From the NCBI GenBank assembly GCA_963277665.1, contig OY728133.1, positions 389,373,962-389,437,961 on the forward strand: DNA of 64,000 nt, given 5' to 3'. Source of the DNA: Viscum album (taxonomy: Eukaryota; Streptophyta; Magnoliopsida; Santalales; Viscaceae). Below are positions 24,711-38,616 of this stretch, one piece after another. Within the stretch, counting starts at the first letter, position 1; the number at the start of each line of letters is the position of its first letter. A program made the translations under genes and the position numbers. The notes beneath the pieces are model-generated. The model was not told where the DNA came from, ran no database searches, and saw only the letters and a program-made list of their open reading frames with translations.

Positions 24711-27700
24711 ATGTCTTCATCTAGTGACCGTTATAAAAAACCAACCATGGATGCAATCCCTATGGACCTCAAAATGACCTCACCCACCAAAAATCTTCAT
24801 CATAGGATAGAAAATGGAATGGTTTGGGAATATCATCAACATGGTATGATCACAACCATTAAGGCCGACCATGAGGGTCTCCAAGTGTTGAATAATACAA
24901 TTCCATATCATTAAAAGAAAGCAGCATTAAAGTCAATTGAACTCACCACCACCACCAACCTCTTCGAGAGATTATCCCCGGAGAGCAAAAATCACCACCT
25001 CTAGTATCTCATGAAGGTGGACCAAGTAGAAAACTACAGGTCCCTTTTGGTTCTGGTTCTGTCAAGGAGTTTACCTATCAACTGCTATTTCCAGAACCAT
25101 CCCAACAATACCCTTCAGTTGCCTAATGAGGGTTCCACCTGACACAATGCCACCTCTAATACCCATGTATGAAAAACAAGGAAGAAACATCAGGTGTGGA
25201 TGGTTCTAGATAATCATGAGTGGGATCATTTCCCCACTCCTTTTGATGATTCCTACCAGCATATTCTGGTAGTAACCAATATGAAATCTCATATTCCTTC
25301 TCACTTAGAACAAGTCTATGTGCATATTCCTATAGGAGGAATGGTGGAGGTTCATATCCCTACCATCTTGCATGAATTACATTATCATATTACGATGTCA
25401 CATGAAGGATAGAAGTGGGATTATATTATCTATTAAAATGAATATAACTTCTATTATATAGTGTCTACTAAATATGTGTAGGCATACATTCTTATATTAA
25501 TTTTTCTAAAGTGTAATTAGATCATAGAAAAATCAGAAGAGCTCTACTAAAATATTCTAGTACTAGTAGAGATATAGGGACACTCACATATTTATATCCC
25601 TACAACTAGGGGGAACAATACTCCGATCAGTATGAACAAGTGTTTTATCAATTGAAATCACACATTCATTTTCCTATCCAAGAGAATTATTGACATATTA
25701 TGGTAAATTTCAAGACACTAGACCGATCTCATATTATGGTAACAACCATGGAACACCAAGTGAGAGAGGCAGAAGCCTTAGGATATGGTCTCATTACTAT
25801 TGTAAAATACTAGAGGAAGATTCCAAAGGCCCATGATTGGTCTTATATCCCTGTTCTGGCTAGGGATAACCAAGTGAGAGTGGAACATTCCTCGGGAAAT
25901 ACACATATTCATATTAAAAAGGACCAACAATATACTAAAAAGGCCCAGGATCAGGTTCATATCTCAGTTTTTGACGAGGCTCACCAATTGAGAGTAAAAC
26001 AAGCCTTAGTACATGCTCATATTCATATTGAAAAAGACTCACGACATACTCTAAATGACTTGGTTCTGGTTCATATCCTTATTCTGGCCAGGACTGATGA
26101 TGTGAGAGTGGAACATGCCTCAATGTAGGCTCATATTCTTGTTAGAGAATCTACCTATAACATTCTATTAGATAAATTAATCCATGTTTATATCCTTACT
26201 TTCACTGATGAAGGTTGCATCAACATCCTTGTGAAGTTTTATAGGAGGAGGATCATATCCATTCTCCCATTCCAATGGTCCTCCAACATATTATAATGGG
26301 AAATTCATTTTCATAATGGGCTCATATTCCCACTCTAATCGGGCCTCACTAGGTGAGAGAAAAACATGACTCAGGACATGCTCATACAGTTGTTATGAAA
26401 GGCCAATGACATACTCCAATGACTCAGGATCGGGATCATATCCCTATCCTGACCTAGTATCACCAAGTGAGTGTGACAAACACCTTGAGGTAGGATCATA
26501 TTATTTCCAATAATGGAGAATCTAATTGGCATATTCGAGAAGTTTATTAGAAATAGGCTCATGCTCTTAAATCCCCAAATGGTTATAAATTTGTCTAGTA
26601 GTCATCAAATAGTAGGCTCATAACCCTGTTCAATTCCAAAATGATGGTTGGAATATTCTATCCATGAAGAAAAATGAGGCTCATATCCCAAATTTTTTCA
26701 ATTTTAGTGTTGTTGAAGTTGTTAGTGACACATTCTTGACACCCCAAGGGGTCATCAACTTTTCAAATGAAGAAGAAAAAGATTAGTACCATGATAGTCA
26801 TCCTCACGGTAATGTGGATATGGATCCCATGGACTTTACTCCTAAAATCGTCTGTGGTCAACCTCCCCATGTCGATATCTCTCATCAACAAAGAAATCCT
26901 CCCTTTTCCCAAAATCCTTTAAATAAAGAGGTGCTCGAAACATATAAGCTTTTGTATAGAGAGGTACTTGTTACATTGTGATCAAATGTATATAGTCACC
27001 CTATCTCCTTCTAACAACACTCTACTCCAGTCAGCAGGAAAACCCAGGAAGTATCTAATGTGGTATGACTAGATGGAGGAATGTAATTCTCATAAAGAGG
27101 AGGCTGACATTGACATATGCAGATACCTAGATAGAAAAAAACTCCCCACCATGTTCTAGACACTATTCACTTATAATTATGATATCCCAGATGATCTAGA
27201 GAAGGAGTAAATTCCTTATCTAATCCAAAATATATGGTCTACTCATTGGTGATCAAAGGCTAGAAACCTCTCTTATCCAAGATACTAAGGTCACCTTCAG
27301 ACCATCAAGATACTCTATTGTTAGCTAGAACAAGTAGCTATATCCATGTATTGGGACCGAAAACCAGAAAATCATAATGCAAATTTATAGCACACTTTCT
27401 ACCATTTCATCACAACTCTTCAGCAGCTACTCTCCAAAATCACATCATGCAATTGTATTCAAGGATGGAGAATGTATTGAGTTTTACACTTTACCATGCC
27501 CTTGGAATAATATATCCCCTCAAATACGACATTCTATACTATCATATCCTCTAGTGAAATAAAGGGACTAGGTAATTCATGATCCAGTTGGTCACTATTA
27601 TGAAATTTCCATGATTCAATGGTTCCAAAAAATCATGAACGGAGGAAGAGGATAGAAAAAATATCTTTACACTGGTCCCTTATAAGCAATGATAACACAT

Positions 27701-29160
27701 TTTTGAAACTGAATATAAAGTTGTAATCAACCATAAAAATTCCCTTAAAAAATGTATCACATCATGGGATGCCATTATACCCATATCCTTCATGATCAAA
27801 ACTACACCATATCAAATAGGCTACAATAATAGCTATCATAGTTGTCATCCGGGAGGGAACCTCATCTTCTAGACTGGGTAAATATATTCCACCTCTTCCA
27901 TACCATGGATCATCAATTACAAAGATTATTTAGGACATGTTAGTGAAAAAATGAATACAAAACATATCCCACTAGGATGGGGAAATTTTTATCTCAATCT
28001 CCATCCCAAGGTTCATCATCCCTTGAGAGGGTCATAAGGAAATCAACAAAGGTTATAGATAAACCCTATCCTGATGGGTTTGGGAAATTTTTATCTCAAT
28101 GTCCATCCTAGGAATCATCAAATCCTCGATTGAATTAATTGGATCCTAAACCAAAATATAAATCAACGCCAATTGAGGCCTTGAATATTCCCCATACCAT
28201 AGGGCTAGGGGTATTTTTATCATAATCATCACAATAGAGTGAATAAGTCTTCTCAAGGTCAGGAGGTAAATATCGATTGTATGTGTCCCTTAAATTCCTC
28301 CCACCAAAATATTAACATTTTCTATTTGAGACTCACTTGGAAAACACAATCGAAAACTCTGTCAAGGTCACTGTTTATAAACTAGTATAGGAGGAATGTA
28401 TGAAAATGTCAATCGAACCCCACTGGGGACATTAGCCCAAATGGCCCAATATGGCCAAGGGTTCAAAAAATAAACCTAATGTAGGTAGTGAAAAATCAAA
28501 CTATTATATTTAATGTAATGGGAAAACCACCATTACTGGATACAACTCTATAAAATTCATCACTATTAACATAATAGATAAGATGGATCAAGATAAAAAT
28601 GCAAAGTGTTGAAATATAGAAAATTTACCCCAACAGAAGGGTCTAGATGCCCTAACTGAGGTTGTCAACACACAAAACTAGATAAGTATCCATAATTTGG
28701 CACCTAAAAATATTGAGTTTCCACCTCTATTAAATAACATTATAAAAGATAAAGGAAAAATTGTGGCTACATCCCAATCATCACCCAGAAGAACAAAACA
28801 TTCTTCCATGGTGGAACAGTTGCTGAAATATGAAAATGAGGTGCAAACTCCCTGACAAATCAAAGAGTAGCTACTCAGGGGGAAAATTATCACATGGTGT
28901 CATATTTAGGAATTTAGGAATATTCTACCTCCCTATGATGATCCTCTTATAAAAGTGGTATTTGAGCTCCCGACTAGCTCCAGATCCTGGTAGTCAATCT
29001 ATATAAATGAGGAAGTTAAAAATGATCATAACTTCCCTCCATTGTTGTGACAACCACTCTATTTCTAGGTAGATAATTAAATATTAAGAAGGATCTAGAA
29101 TCAGTATGAGACAAAAAATGTACACATAACCAAACTATACCCACTTCTTATAGGTAAGAG
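24711..29160 (+). pseudogene. Tat/Ogre copy 2, gag-upstream ORF region
   Basis: An ATG at 24711 starts a 67-codon open stretch (MSSSSDRYKKPTMDAI...). Reading continues with stops into a His-rich region: 25194-25410 encodes a 72-residue piece rich in HI pairs, followed by 38-residue repeats (25760-26580), then the part shared with copy 1 from about 26692. The stretch of about 4.4 kb before recognisable gag is longer than in most Ty3 elements and sits where Ogre-type elements carry an extra ORF of unknown function. I recognise no domain in it. Multiple stops make it non-functional. Confidence 0.6.
25760..26580 (+). repeat. 114-bp (38-codon) tandem repeat encoding His-rich units
   Basis: The marker GAGAG/GAGTG of the segment AAGTGAGAGTGGAACA occurs at 25762, 25876, 25990, 26104, 26355 and 26469; consecutive spacings are exactly 114, except one gap of 251 (two units plus 23). 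The frame open at 25874-26128 encodes two and a fraction units with RVEHxS, HIHIxKD and VHI motifs. The exact multiple of three suggests the repeat expanded while coding. Confidence 0.8.
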
Positions 29161-30250
29161 ATGGCTCATAAAGTAGTACCTACCAAACCACTCAACGTTA
29201 TTGAGTCCCTGGCTACTCGCATAGAAGCCATGGAAGGTAAATACACACCTATTTACCCTATGAGAGATCCATATCTAGAATGTGTGTATGACACTTTTCC
29301 TCAACCAAAATTCATCAATCCTACCTTATACACCTTTGACGGTGTGGGATGCTTGAAAAACCATCTCACACACACCGTGTCCCAATATGGCCTGATGATG
29401 GGCCCTCAGGATCAATAGGAGGAAACCAATATGAGGTATTTTTTATAGACTCTAGTAGGGACATACTTTGTTTGGTACAAAATTTTCCATAAGAATCAAT
29501 TGCAGGATGGGAAGACCATCGTTTCTAATTCAACCACCAGTTCAACTCAACATTGAGGAAGACAAAAAAGATTGACCTAATGAACTAAAAGAAACATGAT
29601 ATTTAGAGGTTGTATAAATTCATAGACATATGGAAAGGTTTAACCATTCAATCAGAACCACTCTCCCAAAGGATTAGTTTATGGAAATATGTGCTAAAAT
29701 ATTCAAGATGAGTTGTTGATGCCTTTGACCTAAATGAAATATCTGGGTAGATTCCACGAGTTTGTGGAAACAAAACAACATCTGGAAGACTCCATTTAGT
29801 AGACTCAATTAAATTCATGACTCGTGAAATCATCATAGTGTAAAAGGATAGGAAAGGAGAAACAACCATATTTAACCTGACACCAGTAGTATTACCCATT
29901 CAAGCACCTAGGTATGTCCTGAACCTCCCAGCACCTCTTGTCGAGCAGAAATAACAACAATGTATCCCTAAGATAGAAGCAAAAAAGAGATCAGGGTTTC
30001 TATAGTTTTATGAAATAAATGAATCTTACAAAATGATCATGTACCTGGTAATTTACTAGTATCCAATGGAAAGAACTCACTCAAGCTACCATAGCCCAAG
30101 ATGTATAATGAGGTCAACCCCACTAATCGTCCAAACTACTTCCCTTTCCATATAAGGATGGGTCATAGAATCCAGGATTGTTTCAGGTTTAAATACTTTC
30201 TCCATGGAAAGGTTGAATCTAGATAGTTGATGTTGGATAACTCCACAAAA
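29161..30250 (+). pseudogene. Tat/Ogre copy 2, gag
   Basis: ATG 29161 opens 85 codons: an N-terminal part (NVIESLATRIEAMEGKY), then FDGVGCLKNHLTHTVSQYGL and MMGPQDQ, the start of the capsid domain. It goes on with stops through VGTYFVWYKI (about 29456-29485). The post-gag knuckle reads YFPFHIRMGHRIQDCF at 30138-30185. Stop at 29416 and many later frame breaks. This is the Tat/Retand/Ogre pattern. Confidence 0.8.
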
Positions 30251-32249
30251 AGGTGACCAACATAACCATCACCTGGTCAGAAGAATAATGTCATTGAAAA
30301 AAAGTCCTATGTAGTTGTGGGCAGAAGTTTAATGACTAGATGAATTAAAAGACAGTTGACCAAGCTTATGCTAACCTTAGAGCATTACATAATATATCCA
30401 TAAGTGATCCATATCCTTTGGAGGTTAAATTAGATATTACTTCCAGATGTGAACACATCCATCAGACACAATAACAAACAAAAGAAGAAGATTGATTTTC
30501 ATCTCCGATGCAAGCTTTGACTCTTGTATATTTTTTCACTACAATACCCAGATCATGAGCATTGTCTCACTGAATGGATCCCTAATTTGGTGAATATCAA
30601 ATATTTGTCTCTATTAATGTGATACACTTTTAATAAACCTTCTTCTATGATGAATATTATTTTGAGTACGAGTTCCCCACACCCATTTGGGAAACTGGAG
30701 GCTACATACACGTGAATCGAGGATACATGGGATAACACGGGTGTGGTCGGACATAATATTTGTATCACATTCCCATATAGGACATATATTCAAATCAAAA
30801 CCATGGTAATTCACTCCATAAATCACAAAATAGTTGTGGAAGTGTCCTATAACCCTCTATTGGTCACTCATGGTGAATTGTATTGCATGACCACCTAGAG
30901 AGGGTATAATTATCTGATCATCCCATACAATGGGGAAGGCTAGGTTGACTTATTCCATTAGAATTAGATACTCTCTAGAACTCTTCACAAGAACCATACC
31001 CATAAACCACAAAAAACCATAGCTCCTGTGCAGCATAATAAGAAGAAACCCCACCTCAATAAGTTTTAGCATCTAGAAAAAAAGTATAAAATTATAAAAC
31101 ATATGGTGGTTGTTTTGACCAATCTCTAAATCCTAGATATTATCCATCATTCAAAAAAAACTTAGGGAGACACTTCTTGAAGCCCTCTAGAGCCTACAAG
31201 ATGTTTTAATAGAATTCTCTACAACCATTGTTTATTGAGTGGAGGCCATTCCATCATAATTCGGTGTTTCCAACTCATTTATAGAGAATGATCAGGAAAA
31301 ATTCATCCAAGGACACATCAATCCCCTATATGATTCAAGAAGACTAGATAATATTGATGTTTAAAAGTTTCTAATTGATAATGGTTTAGGGATCAACCCC
31401 ATCCCAATCCAGACCCATAGATGATTGGGATATAGATAAGGAAACTTATCCCCCACAAGGATGACCATTCAAGGGTATGATAAGTGTGATAAAAGACCTC
31501 CTAGGATTATCAACCTCAAAGATCAGTTTGGGAAAATCATATCTAACATTGTGATTATGGTTATCCAGAAATAAACCACTTAAAATGTACTTCTCAGAAG
31601 GACCTAGATTCATATCCATGTGGTGGTACCCTAATCATTGAATTAGTGTTTTATGTTCCCCATTGATGGAAAGGTTGACATACTACATGATAGTTCCCCC
31701 TTCAAGTCATCAGAAGCAACATATACCGAGGGAAGATTTTATAAATGGGAAGACAAAAAACAAATGGTAGATGAAGATATAAAATTTCATCACCCAATGG
31801 ATTGGGGACCTTCACTAAAAACCCATGGAATATTCTTAATAATGACCATTTCCACCCCATAAATCAGTTCAGGTTGTAGAATCAATCTCATATTTCCATG
31901 CTCTGTCATTCCATAACGATATTGTAAAAGAAAATCAGGTCTAGAATCTCTCTACAATGACTCAGGTAGTAAGGGATGACAATGTCTCTTCTCATGGACT
32001 CTCCCACCCGAACAGTGATAGAGATGCCCCCATATTTCTAAGCACATCTAAAAATTACTCCACATAATCAGAGGTGGAAAAAAACAAGGATGACCTCAGG
32101 AAATCCTCTCCTGCATTTGAGGAAGGATTCCCAACAACCATTGATGTTCTCAAGAATATGAATATGTGAATAGTATAAGACCAAAGGACTACACTAATCA
32201 GTTCCACCATGCATCTTGGGAAGCAATAAATTTATATTACATTTCTAAA
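30251..32249 (+). pseudogene. Tat/Ogre copy 2, protease and linker
   Basis: The retropepsin segment is at about 31375-31690: IDNGLGINPIPIQ (Asp kept, but D-N-G in place of D-[ST]-G), LSPTRMTIQGYDK, and MFPIDGKVDIL at the end. A short open piece follows (31653-31862). The remainder is linker toward RT without clear motifs. Confidence 0.72.
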
Positions 32250-33200
32250 TCAACCCTGATATGCGTTCTCTTGGGATTATATAGAAATGAATGGACTAAA
32301 TACAGATGTGGCTATGCACCATCTCGACCTAACCGATGATCATAGAGGCTTCATGTAGAAATCTAGGAGGATTCAACACTATCATGTTACAAATATGTAG
32401 GGAAAAGTTGACATATTTATCAATGTAAACTACATCCAAGAAGTGAAATAGACAAGATGGATCTCCAAAATCATCCCTTTCAAGAAGAATATTAAGTAGA
32501 TTAATGTCTACATTGTTATCAATGACCTTAATCAACATTGAAAAAAGGTTGAATTTTCATTTCCAATAAAAAACTCTTGATTGGTGTAACTACTGGAATC
32601 GATGCCCTTTCCTTTATGGAATCACATCCAGGGTACAATAAAATAAATAAGGCCCCTATATATGAGGAATACACTAACTTCATAGCACCCAAGGGATATT
32701 TTTCTATCTGCTCATGCCCTTTGGCTTAAAAAATGAAGGCTCTACATATCAACGCTCTATGAATCATATCTTTAATCCCTTATTGGTATGAATATCCCAT
32801 TGTTATGTTGATTACTTGGTGTTTAAATCTCAATAGTTATGTAATCACTTCACAAATATTCAAATGGTCTTAAAAAATCCTTGACAATATAGTATGAATT
32901 TGAATCCACATAAATTTTCTTTTGGGGTAACATCAGTGAATTTCCTTGGCTTTATGGCGCTTTATTGTGGAATTGAGGTTTACCCATAAAAGTCTAGTTC
33001 TATTCTAGAGATTTCACCCCCTCATAATCTCAAATAGCTGATGTTAATCCCAGGGAATCTATCCTACATCTTTCATTTTATATAAAATTTGCTCGAAAAT
33101 CTCCCCCCTTCACTAATATGATGAAAAGGGAGATCACCAATTAATTGGATGATGGCTACAAAAAATCCTTTGAGAGTATTAAGTAGTGCTTGTTGCACCC
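32250..33200 (+). pseudogene. Tat/Ogre copy 2, reverse transcriptase
   Basis: Parallel to 20600-21575 in copy 1: MHHLDLTDDHRGF (about 32310), the motif equivalent to IDYNDLNK (near 32510), a decayed SGYNQ region (near 32630), FFYLLMPFGLKN equivalent (32700-32730, frame-broken), and the region before RNase H. More decayed than copy 1. Confidence 0.8.
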
Positions 33201-34130
33201 ATTATTCAGGATGCCTCTGGTGGAAGGAAAGACAGTCATCTTATATGTGGCCACCATAGAACACTCATTGTGTTCCTTCCTGACATAGAATAATGACATG
33301 GGGGGTGAGACCAATCTCTACTACCTCATCCAAATGATTCGATGTACTATGAACGGACATTCTAATGTTGATAAGAAATAACTCTCAATCATATTTACTG
33401 CATAGAAGTTGAGGCATTACTTGGAGCACCATGATGTCCACTTGGTCCCTTGTATTGATCCACTCAAGTACATCCTTGGATATCTAATGATGACTGGTCA
33501 CTTGGCCCAATGGGTGGTCATTCTGCAGTAATATGGCATCTAGTTTGTCTCATAAAATTCAATTAAAGGACATTACCAGGTTTATTTCCACATGGTACAT
33601 CCCACCCATTAATGTACACTAGTGGACACTGAGCTCCCAGATGAAGAGGTTTTTTATTCCCATGACACTCTTTATACCTGGGAGATATATTTTGATGGTG
33701 CCTCTCAGATTCCTATTGTCAAGTGACTGGAAAATCCAAAACTCAATGAGGTTGTCTTAGTGATTGTATTTGTTTCTCAAGAAAAATAAGTTTTTCCCTA
33801 CTCTTTCTCACTATAAAAAGGTTTCATAAATAACAAGGATAAGTACCATGCCCTCATCTCTAGCTTGGAAAAAGCCTTACATCTATAAATATCCTACCAA
33901 AACATCAATGGGATTTAAAGCTAGTGATAAAGTAGATTAATGGGAAATATTTCCTTATAAAGGAAGAAATATACCATCTCACAAGAAAAATTAGGGGGAC
34001 TAATTGTAGAGTTACCTTTTGAACCAGATTACATAATGTTCCCAGATCACATAATTCTAATGCTGATGCATTGGCCAATGTAGCTATAGTCTTGGCCGGC
34101 CCTAACCTAGAGGAAGTAATCTTCTGTATC
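33201..34130 (+). pseudogene. Tat/Ogre copy 2, RNase H followed by second (archaeal-type) RNase H
   Basis: First RNase H: remnants of the segment KLRHYLEHHDVHLVPCIDPL and KYILGYLMMTGHLAQW (about 33400-33520). A second RNase H follows: WEIYFDGAS (33683-33709, catalytic Asp kept) and NNKDKYHALISSLEKALHL (33832-33890). A second RNase H directly after the first is the hallmark of Tat-lineage (Ogre, Retand, TatIV-like) elements. Stops are scattered. Confidence 0.82.
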
Positions 34131-35486
34131 ACTCAATGAATAATGGTCTCATCAATCATCATGTGCAACATGGAAGAAAACAATCAAGTTAGTACTACCC
34201 TGAGGCATGATTAGCCAATATCCACCCATAGACGGATTGATCCCATAATTAGTTATCATCAAAATGGGATCCTCTTGAAAAACTAATCCATAAGGGAACA
34301 GATTTGATGGAGAGCAGTGAAATTGACCCTGAGGAATTATCCAAATGAGTATAAATCCCTCCATAATCGAGGATTTGACAAATTCCTCTTCAAATACATA
34401 GCATAAGGATAAATTTTCTCCTTCATGGAAGAAGTCCATGCAGGCTCCAGCAGCTCTCATTAGTATGGGACCAACCTCTATCACCCAATCAAGAGGATGG
34501 GATATTACTGGAATAACATGATACAAGAATGTGTGGAATTTGGTAAGAAAGGACACTCATGCTAAATCCTTACAAAATTCATTCAAAAAATCCCATAGTT
34601 TCTACATACAGTTAAATATTCCTAACCATTTTCTATATGGGGAATGGACGTTTTAGGGACATATCCCCCATCCAAAACTAAGAAGTTCAAGTACATCCTT
34701 GCTACAACTGATTTATTCTCCAAATGGTCTAGGAAAATACCTCTCAAAGAAGTCAAGAATAATAACATCATTAACTTCATAATGTCCCATATCATCATTA
34801 GGTATAGATTCCCTCACATGATATTGACAAACAATGAATCCAACTTATATTCTACAAATTTGAAGAATATGTACTAAATGTACAACATTGAGTCCAATCA
34901 CTCATTCTACTATCATAAAATGACAAATAGAATGATGGATTCCTTCAACAATCCTTTGTCAAATATACTCCAGAATATGGTGAATGTGAAAAAAGATTCC
35001 TCATTGGATAAGCTCCTCCATGCTTTATTGGCCTACCATACTACCACACATACCACTATACAAGAAAATCCATGTTCATTAGTATACGGGACCAAGGTAT
35101 CATTACCCATATAATTCCAACATCCTTCACTCCTAATAATTTTTTTTATAGAAATATTGGATGATGAGAAATTGTAAAAGTGGCTAGATGAATTAGATTA
35201 GTTTGGTGAGAATAGGCTGCATACATTGCACAACCTTGAAGTTCATTAGATATGAGCCTTTGATAAAAAGGTTTTCCTCCATTTGTTCCTCCAAGGATAA
35301 ATAGTATTGGATCTCATAATCCCAAAGATACCAGGTAAGAATCCTCCAAAGCTAGAACCCAAATGGGAAGGACCTTGTATCATACATAAGATCTATAAAA
35401 ATGGAGACTACTCACTGGACACAATGGAAGATGAATGTTTCACCCCCCCCACTAATGTGATGTTTCTTAAGAAATACATTTTGTAG
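34131..35486 (+). pseudogene. Tat/Ogre copy 2, integrase
   Basis: A core of 77 codons opens at 34644 (MDVLGTYPPSKTKKF, then ILATTDLFSKWSRKIPLKEV). The first Asp is kept, but the second reads LTNNE, Asp to Asn. After a stop at 34875 the next 78 codons (34878-35114) hold HALLAYHTTTHTT and SLVYGTKVSLPI. The end reads KWEGPCIIHKIYKNGDYSLD and VMFLKKYIL, then TAG at 35484-35486, a typical polyprotein end. A dead enzyme by both catalytic change and stops. Confidence 0.87.
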
Positions 35487-38400
35487 CTTCCAAAAAGAAT
35501 CTCTCTTCCTATAAACAAGATTTTAAAACCACACAATATCTCTCATCCTAACCACATGATGTTAACCTATATAGAATCAGTCCACATAGAAAAATGTTAA
35601 ACTATACATTGAATCTCATCTTGACCACATGATATTAAAACTTCATGGAATACATCCTCACTGCACGACACTTAAGTGCATAGAAATCATCATCTCACCA
35701 GTGATTCACCATACACGAGATAGATCTATGTGAAAGAAAGATGAAATTCCCCTGTCCCGGGTTGAGAGTTAGAACAACATTGAGAATATCTTCATCCAAT
35801 AACTATGTCTGGATTGACTCCTACAATCACATGATATGTAGTAACACCCATGCCTCTATTCTTAGGAACAAATGAGATATTAATTTTCCTCAAAATCATT
35901 TGACCCATTTTATTATTGTAATAAATTAAACATAATGGATGATGTCCTCACCACATGACATTAAACTGCAAAATTTTCTAGAACTATGTGTGGATTAATT
36001 CCATCCATCATATGATATGTAGTGACACCCAGACCATTATTTTTGCGACCATCCACAACATTACACTTCTTTCACATTGAGTCATCCATATCCTCACTGC
36101 ATGAAGTTACAATGAATGGCTAAAGTCCTTTCCTCATGACACTAAACTACAAAAATCTATAGAACTATGTATGGCTTGATTTTCATTGTAACGAGAAATG
36201 TATGGATATATAGATACTATATCTTGTCCCAACCACCACATGATAAGAAACTTCCCTATGCATTCTCTAATTACCTCCATGTTAAGAGGAACCTTTTCCA
36301 TTCCATTATTTCCACACCAAGAAGAACTCATGTGATCTTAGGAATTTTTTCAAGGGATTACCTACACGATCAATGCATATCAGTTCACAATGGGGTTATC
36401 AAGGTCCTGGATAAAGGAATTTAAAAGGCACAACCCAAGTCCTCACCTCATGATGTTAAAATGCATGGTTTCTTTCCTTTTTATGACATAAACCTATAAT
36501 TTTTTATGGACCTCACCCAAGAGGACCACTACCCTTTGTGTTAGAATCCCACCACACCTTCATTCCAAAAATATGAAAAACTTGATTCCTATCATCACAT
36601 GACATGTATGGACAATTAAATTACTAATAATGGTCCCAACAAAAAAAATAATCATAAAAATTCCTCACTACATACAGGTTAGACCTGTATAGGGATATTT
36701 TATTCAACAACTACATATGGAAAGATTCTTACCATTACATAAAATGTAGTCACGCATCGATATCAGGCCTTGTTTCCTACCAAAGTATTTACTTTTCACA
36801 TTGGGGGATCCTATATCCTTTTCACATGATGATAAACCACATGGGTTCTCAAGAACTATGAGTTGTTTGATTCCTGTCATCACAAGAAACATAGTGACCC
36901 CTGAATCATCAATCCTGGAACCAATTACAACAATCAACGAGATCAATTACTCCATCTTCATATGGGTCAGACATATGTAGAATGTTTACCATTCAAGAAC
37001 TACATTTTTATTGATTCTTAACATCACAAGATTCATAGTGACAACCATAACTCTAATCCTGGGTAAAGATACCACAACCAGTGAATAAATGCAACTCTAG
37101 CTACATATGGTCTGATTCATTCATACTCATTTTCCTAAATACAAGTTTGATATGCAGATGGATTGATTTCACATGTGATGCACCATGAATACTTTTTCAC
37201 ATTGGTTCCAATGTCCTCACCACGTGATGTTAAACTGTAAGGGGAAAAATAGATCCTCCCCAAATAATGTTAAACTACATGGAAAATGTCCTTACCACAT
37301 GATATTAAAACAGAATGATAAATACATCCCCACTACATGAGGTCAAAATTTGCAGGTCATCACCCATTATCATACCTTATCAAAGGAACACAAGAGACTT
37401 TCCTCATTCAACCAGAGTGTTGGGTGCTTCTGTCATATTTTAATAACCTCAATTAATAAATCACACTTCATGTATTGAGTGTATTGGGTTTTCATTAACC
37501 TCTCATATCCCTTGGAAATGAAATTTTATATCTCTGTTCAACCATGATATTGATGAATAAAGGCTCAGACTGACCTATTAGAGGCATTTTGGACCTATAT
37601 AAATATATTTGTAATTCTTGTGAGCCTGACATCGTCGTGGCGGAACCTAGCACCTGAGGGAGTTCTAGGCCACCCCCAACAAGATTATCCAATATCATTA
37701 CTCATGACCCAAGAACCACAAGACATGATTTATACATTTTTCACCTCCCACTCAAAATTATGTTGAATTACTATTGACCCTCGGTATCTAAATTATGCTC
37801 TTGTATAACTTTCCCCTCATGTTAGGTCAATGTGCATCACAACCTTAAACTGTTATCACTTTAGTCAAATCTATATGACCTTAAACTCTAGACATTCATG
37901 GTCCAAATCACTAGAACATAAACATATAGTGAAAGAGACACCAAAATTGTCAAGATAAAAACCATCAATGGGAGGACTACGAAAAATTCATGTCTTTACT
38001 CACTAAACTCTTCATCTCTAGAGTTTGGGAAAAAATTAGGGAGTAAATAAATGGGGAATAATGCTCAAAGGGTTATTTGTGTGACCCTAGTAAAAGGTGA
38101 TTCATACTCACTGGACCCCCCAGTCTAGGAAAAAGTTATATTAATGGTTTATCACATCTCCTTGAAGTGATAAAATTTTCACTAGGTGGTGACACAACTT
38201 TTAGTGTACTGAAACCCTTATTGAATATTACATTTTCCAAAAAATAAACTTCATGAATTAGGTGTCCTAGGTCACCATATGTTGTCCATGGCCCTTGGAA
38301 ATAAAAATATATACCTTTGGTTGACCATGATATCAATTAATAAAGGATTATATCTACTAACCAGAGACATCTTGGCCCTATATAAAGGTATTTTGGATTC

Positions 38401-38616
38401 ATGTGAGCATAACATCATCATGGTAGATCCCAAAACCTAATGGTGTTCTGTTCCATCACCAATTTGATTTTCCCATACCATCCTCATGACCCAAGTACTT
38501 TGTACCATGACTTACAATCCTTGTAAATAGAGTATTCAAGTGCATTTGAAATCCTCAATGTTAAATCATAATTTATTGTACCCTTTTTCAAAGAAAGAAC
38601 TTGATGCTCCATTATC
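35487..38616. repeat. Repeat-rich 3' region of Tat copy 2 (left of CACTA)
   Basis: No coding. From 35800 to 37080 a degenerate unit recurs: AACTATGTxTGGATTGATTCC then ATCACATGATATGTAGTGACAC, near 35803, 35983, 36161, 36577, 36708, 36852 and 36999. From 37440 a larger unit of ~782 bp occurs twice (anchor CCCTTGGAAAT at 37509 and 38292; anchor CATGACCCAAG at 37703 and 38485). Tandem repeats in the 3' untranslated region are known for Tat/Ogre elements. I could not place an LTR boundary. Confidence 0.6.

Noticed and set aside
36167..36424. ORFs on both strands in the Tat 3' region
   Set aside because: No domain, surrounded by degenerate repeats; chance frames.
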